Below the pieces are notes generated by a model that did no database searches, was not told where the DNA came from, and saw nothing but the letters and a program-made list of their open reading frames with translations. Source: CBDCBA01 sp965214125 (GTDB taxonomy: Bacteria > Planctomycetota > Phycisphaerae > Tepidisphaerales > Tepidisphaeraceae). From it: a DNA stretch of 64,000 nucleotides. The position numbers were made by a program, and so were the translations under genes. Shown here piece by piece: positions 61,527 to 64,000 of the stretch (position 1 is its first letter; each line of letters begins with the position of its first letter). The DNA is taken from the NCBI GenBank assembly GCA_965214125.1, contig CBDCBA010000024.1, positions 186,001 to 250,000 of the forward strand. The letters run 5' to 3'.

Positions 61527-61622
61527 GGGGGGAGGGGAGGTGGGAGCGAGGGTAGTGGGATGTGGGCAGAGGGTCAGACGTTTGGACTCTGCCCACGTCC
61601 CACCTCCCCCGCTTCCACCTCC
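61527..61622. repeat. Intergenic palindrome, GGGAGGTGGGAG family, copy 2
   Basis: Left GGAGGTGGGAGCGAGGG and GATGTGGGCAGAG, right CTCTGCCCACGTCCCACC then CCCCCGCTTCCACCTCC. The right arm is almost identical to 4011-4052. Between flbD and flgE. Confidence 0.8.
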
Positions 61623-61629
61623 CGCAGCG

Positions 61630-63348
61630 TTAGCGGCTCGTGTTCAACAGTTCCGTCATCAATTCGTCACTCTTGGTGATGACGCGGCTGGCAGCGCTGA
61701 AGCCGGTGCTGGCGATGATGAGGTTGATGAACTCGTTCGAGAGGTCGACGTTGCTCAACTCCAGCGCGCCGCTGCGGATGCCGCCGGCGAGCCCTTCGAG
61801 GGGCGCGCCGATGCGGGGCTCGCCGCTGTTGGCGCCGACGTTGTAGAGGCTGCCGCCGCTGTCGGAGAGGCCCTGCGGGTTGTCGAACGTCGCCATGGCC
61901 ACCTGGCCCAGCGCGCCGGTTAGACCGTTGTCGAAGGTGCCGGTGATCAGCCCGTTGTTGCCGATGCTGAAGCCGACGAGGCTGCCGATTTTCGTGCCAT
62001 CCTGCTGGGCGAACAGTTCGCTGCCGCTGTCGGCAAGGGCGGTGACTTTCGAGAAGTCGAGCGCGATGTCGACGTTGGCCGCGGCCCCGGTGTCGGAGCG
62101 CGTGACCGTCATCGTCGAGCCCATCGGATCAATCACGCGGCCATTTGTGTCGAACTCGATTGTGCTCGACCCCAGGAACTGGCCGGCGCCGGCGGGGTCG
62201 AAGGTGGCGTAGTCGGTGTCGTCGGGGCTGGTGGCGATCACACGCCACGTCGTGCCGGCGGCGGTGGTCTGCTCGAGGTTGAGCGTCAAATCGATCCGCA
62301 GCGGCTGGCCGAGCGAGTCGTAGGCAATCGTGCTCGTATGGATGCTTTCGCCGGCCGGCCCGTCCGTCACGCCGCCGGCGTCGCTGCCGGGAACCATCGT
62401 GAAGAGCGGCATGCCGTTCTTCGAGAAGTCGCTTCCCTCGACGCTGACCGCGTTGCTCGTGCCGGTGTTGCCCACGAGCACGAGCGTCGATCCGGTCGTC
62501 GGCCCCGCCTTGAGCTGCCCGCCGCTGGTCGCGCCGCTCGGCTGGACGTTGCCCGGCTGGATGCCCAGGCCGTGGTTGAAGAAGGTCTGCAAATCCTGCA
62601 CGGTGCTGGCGGCGGTGACGGCGAACTCCAGCGGCTCCTGACGGCGGCCGCCGCGCGTGCCCTGAAGTGTCAGCACGTCGCCGACGGCGAACATCCGCGT
62701 GGCGGTGCTGTCATCAACGTTCGTCAGGAGCGACGCGCCCGTCACCGGGCCACCCGCCTCGAACAGTTCGACGCCGCTCTCGATCACGCTCGCCCCGCCC
62801 GACAGGTCGCCACCGGCGTTGAGGTTGCCGCTGAGGAACGCCGTCTTGGTCGCCTCGGCTTTGGTCAGCCCACCGACGGGAATAATGATGTCCTCCAACT
62901 GCCCGGCCAGCACGTTCTCGTTGTCGTCGACGGCGAACCCCTGGACGAACTCGCCCGTGCTGGTGACAAGCTGGTTGCGGCTGCTGAGTTTGAAGGAGCC
63001 GTCGCGGGTGTACTGCTGGTCCTGGCCACGCACGATGAAGAAGCCGTCGCCGTCGACCGCCAGATCGGTGGGCCGACCCGTGGGTTCGATGCTTCCGCCG
63101 GACCAGTCCTTCTCGATGCTCGCGACGCTGACGCCCAGGCCCCGCTGGTTTGGGTTCGAGCCGCCGTTCTCAGCGCTGGGCGGGCTGCCGGCGGCGTCGG
63201 TGACGTAGAACTGCGGCTTGAAGAGCGCCCGGCTGCTCTTGAAGCCGACCGTGTTCACGTTGGCGATGTTGTTGCCGACGACGTTGAGCCGCGTCTGGTT
63301 CACGTCGAGCCCGCTGAGGCCGGTGAACATCGTGCTGGTGAGGGCCAT
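61630..63348 (-). CDS. flgE: Flagellar hook protein FlgE
   Basis: Builds the flexible hook outside the cell. 572 residues from ATG 63348. N-terminal rod-like helix MFTGLSGLDVNQTRLNVVGN and NIANVNTVGFKSSRALF, beta regions with DLAVDGDGFFIVRG, C-terminal helix ELSNVDLSNEFINLIIAS and TGFSAASRVITKSDELM. The long middle part is variable among hook proteins. Downstream of flgD, the usual order. Confidence 0.94.
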   Translation of the reverse strand: MALTSTMFTGLSGLDVNQTRLNVVGNNIANVNTVGFKSSRALFKPQFYVTDAAGSPPSAENGGSNPNQRGLGVSVASIEKDWSGGSIEPTGRPTDLAVDGDGFFIVRGQDQQYTRDGSFKLSSRNQLVTSTGEFVQGFAVDDNENVLAGQLEDIIIPVGGLTKAEATKTAFLSGNLNAGGDLSGGASVIESGVELFEAGGPVTGASLLTNVDDSTATRMFAVGDVLTLQGTRGGRRQEPLEFAVTAASTVQDLQTFFNHGLGIQPGNVQPSGATSGGQLKAGPTTGSTLVLVGNTGTSNAVSVEGSDFSKNGMPLFTMVPGSDAGGVTDGPAGESIHTSTIAYDSLGQPLRIDLTLNLEQTTAAGTTWRVIATSPDDTDYATFDPAGAGQFLGSSTIEFDTNGRVIDPMGSTMTVTRSDTGAAANVDIALDFSKVTALADSGSELFAQQDGTKIGSLVGFSIGNNGLITGTFDNGLTGALGQVAMATFDNPQGLSDSGGSLYNVGANSGEPRIGAPLEGLAGGIRSGALELSNVDLSNEFINLIIASTGFSAASRVITKSDELMTELLNTSR

Positions 63349-63365
63349 GAGGTTGGGTCTTGTTG

Positions 63366-63430
63366 ATTGGGGATTGGGGATTGGGAGTTGGGACAGACGG
63401 CGGCGCATCTCGCCTGACCGAATCCCAAAT
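63366..63430. repeat. GATTGGGGATTGGGGATTGG element between flgE and flgD
   Basis: Short near-copies of GATTGGG on the plus strand (63366-63389), with partial complement AATCCCAAATCACCCATT at 63420-63437. A weaker palindrome of the same style as the others. Confidence 0.5.
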
Positions 63431-63454
63431 CACCCATTGCGAATCAGGCGGCGG

Positions 63455-63856
63455 CTAAGCGACGTGCGTCACGCGGTCGAGGCGCAGCGAGTGGCCGTTG
63501 TCCATCTCGAGCCAGACGTTGCCCCCCTCGACGCGCACGCTGTCGACGGTGCCGGTGACGTCGACCGTCTCGTCGCCGAACTCCGCGAGGCCGGTCACGG
63601 TCTTGCCGATCATGTTCCCGGCCGAGGCGATGTTGCTTTGCAGCGTCATCGTCTCGAGCGACTTCTGGAGCTGGGTGGAGCTCTCGAGCTGGCCGATCTG
63701 GCTCATCTGGGCGAGCAGTTGCTCGTTTTTGGCCGGCTCCAGCGGGTCCTGGTTCTGGAGCTGCGTGACCATGAGGTTGATGAAGTCCTCGGTTTTGAGC
63801 TTGAAGTTGGACGTCGGGGCCGCCGCGGAGGCGCTGGAGGTGGGGGCGACGGTCAT
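63455..63856 (-). CDS. flgD: Flagellar hook-assembly scaffold FlgD
   Basis: Cap for hook polymerisation. 133 residues from ATG 63856. The conserved N-terminal part DFINLMVTQLQNQDPLEPAK and NEQLLAQMSQIGQLESSTQL is intact. The C-terminal part is short (GKTVTGLAEFGDETVDVTG), lacking the extended tudor/Fn3-like domain of E. coli FlgD, as in other short forms. Confidence 0.92.
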   Translation of the reverse strand: MTVAPTSSASAAAPTSNFKLKTEDFINLMVTQLQNQDPLEPAKNEQLLAQMSQIGQLESSTQLQKSLETMTLQSNIASAGNMIGKTVTGLAEFGDETVDVTGTVDSVRVEGGNVWLEMDNGHSLRLDRVTHVA

Positions 63857-63909
63857 GCTCCCGTTATCGGAACGCCAGGCGCCCACGCTTCACTATCGGA
63901 CGCAGCGCA

Positions 63910-64000
63910 ACCAAGCCGCGTTGCTACGCAACGCTGGTCGGGGCGAACACGTGACATTTCCCGCTCGCCGGACCAGCGTTGCGTAGCAACGCGGCTTGGT
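63910..64000. repeat. Intergenic palindrome, ACCAAGCCGCGTTGC family, perfect copy
   Basis: Two perfectly matched 30-base arms (63910-63939 and 63971-64000) around a 31-base loop. The window ends with it. The arm differs from 51693 by T for C and G for A changes that are compensated on the other arm. Confidence 0.9.

Overview
The window is high-GC bacterial DNA, most likely a member of the Planctomycetota close to the class Phycisphaerae. The support is a HYExAFE-family protein, two secreted proteins with PEP-CTERM tails, a MamK-type actin, few clear Shine-Dalgarno sites, and the gene order glmU-prs-rplY-pth-rpsF-ssb-rplI-dnaB. No rRNA genes or CRISPR arrays were seen.

Layout. 1-8500 is a housekeeping cluster for precursor supply, translation and replication, interrupted by an IS5/IS427-type insertion sequence. 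8537-14020 is an accessory stretch with a striking array of GGAGGAGG-loop hairpins (candidate ncRNA), a wrecked IS1595-type transposase, a type II-like restriction-modification pair (C5 methyltransferase plus convergent putative nuclease) and a decayed IS filled with short tandem duplications. 14067-16101 holds tRNA-Ser, an unusual sigma-70 factor and tRNA-Gly. 41127-64000 is core again: transporter, GspF-like protein, MamK-like actin, small membrane proteins, MgtC, glycyl-tRNA synthetase, bS20, accA, tyrA, recR, a pseudouridine synthase, KDPG aldolase with KDG kinase, and flagellar flbD/flgE/flgD.

The main accessory feature is a roughly 24.9-kb integrative element between tRNA-Gly and a 24-bp copy of its 3' end (attL 16078-16101, attR 41004-41027). 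Next to attL is a tyrosine integrase. The element carries a type I R-M operon (hsdM-hsdS-three extra genes-hsdR), a large membrane-anchored coiled-coil protein, an XRE regulator, an HNH-like protein, a large serine recombinase with a small upstream gene, a second C5 methyltransferase next to a protein that resembles a beta-class methyltransferase without its catalytic motif, a block of five unrecognised genes around repeated TCCCCGGTACGG sites, and an OLD-family ATPase/TOPRIM nuclease beside attR. It reads as a defence island.

The chromosomal part, but not the island, is littered with intergenic imperfect palindromes of several sequence families. Two insertion sequences landed inside such palindromes. 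Their absence from the island fits its recent arrival.
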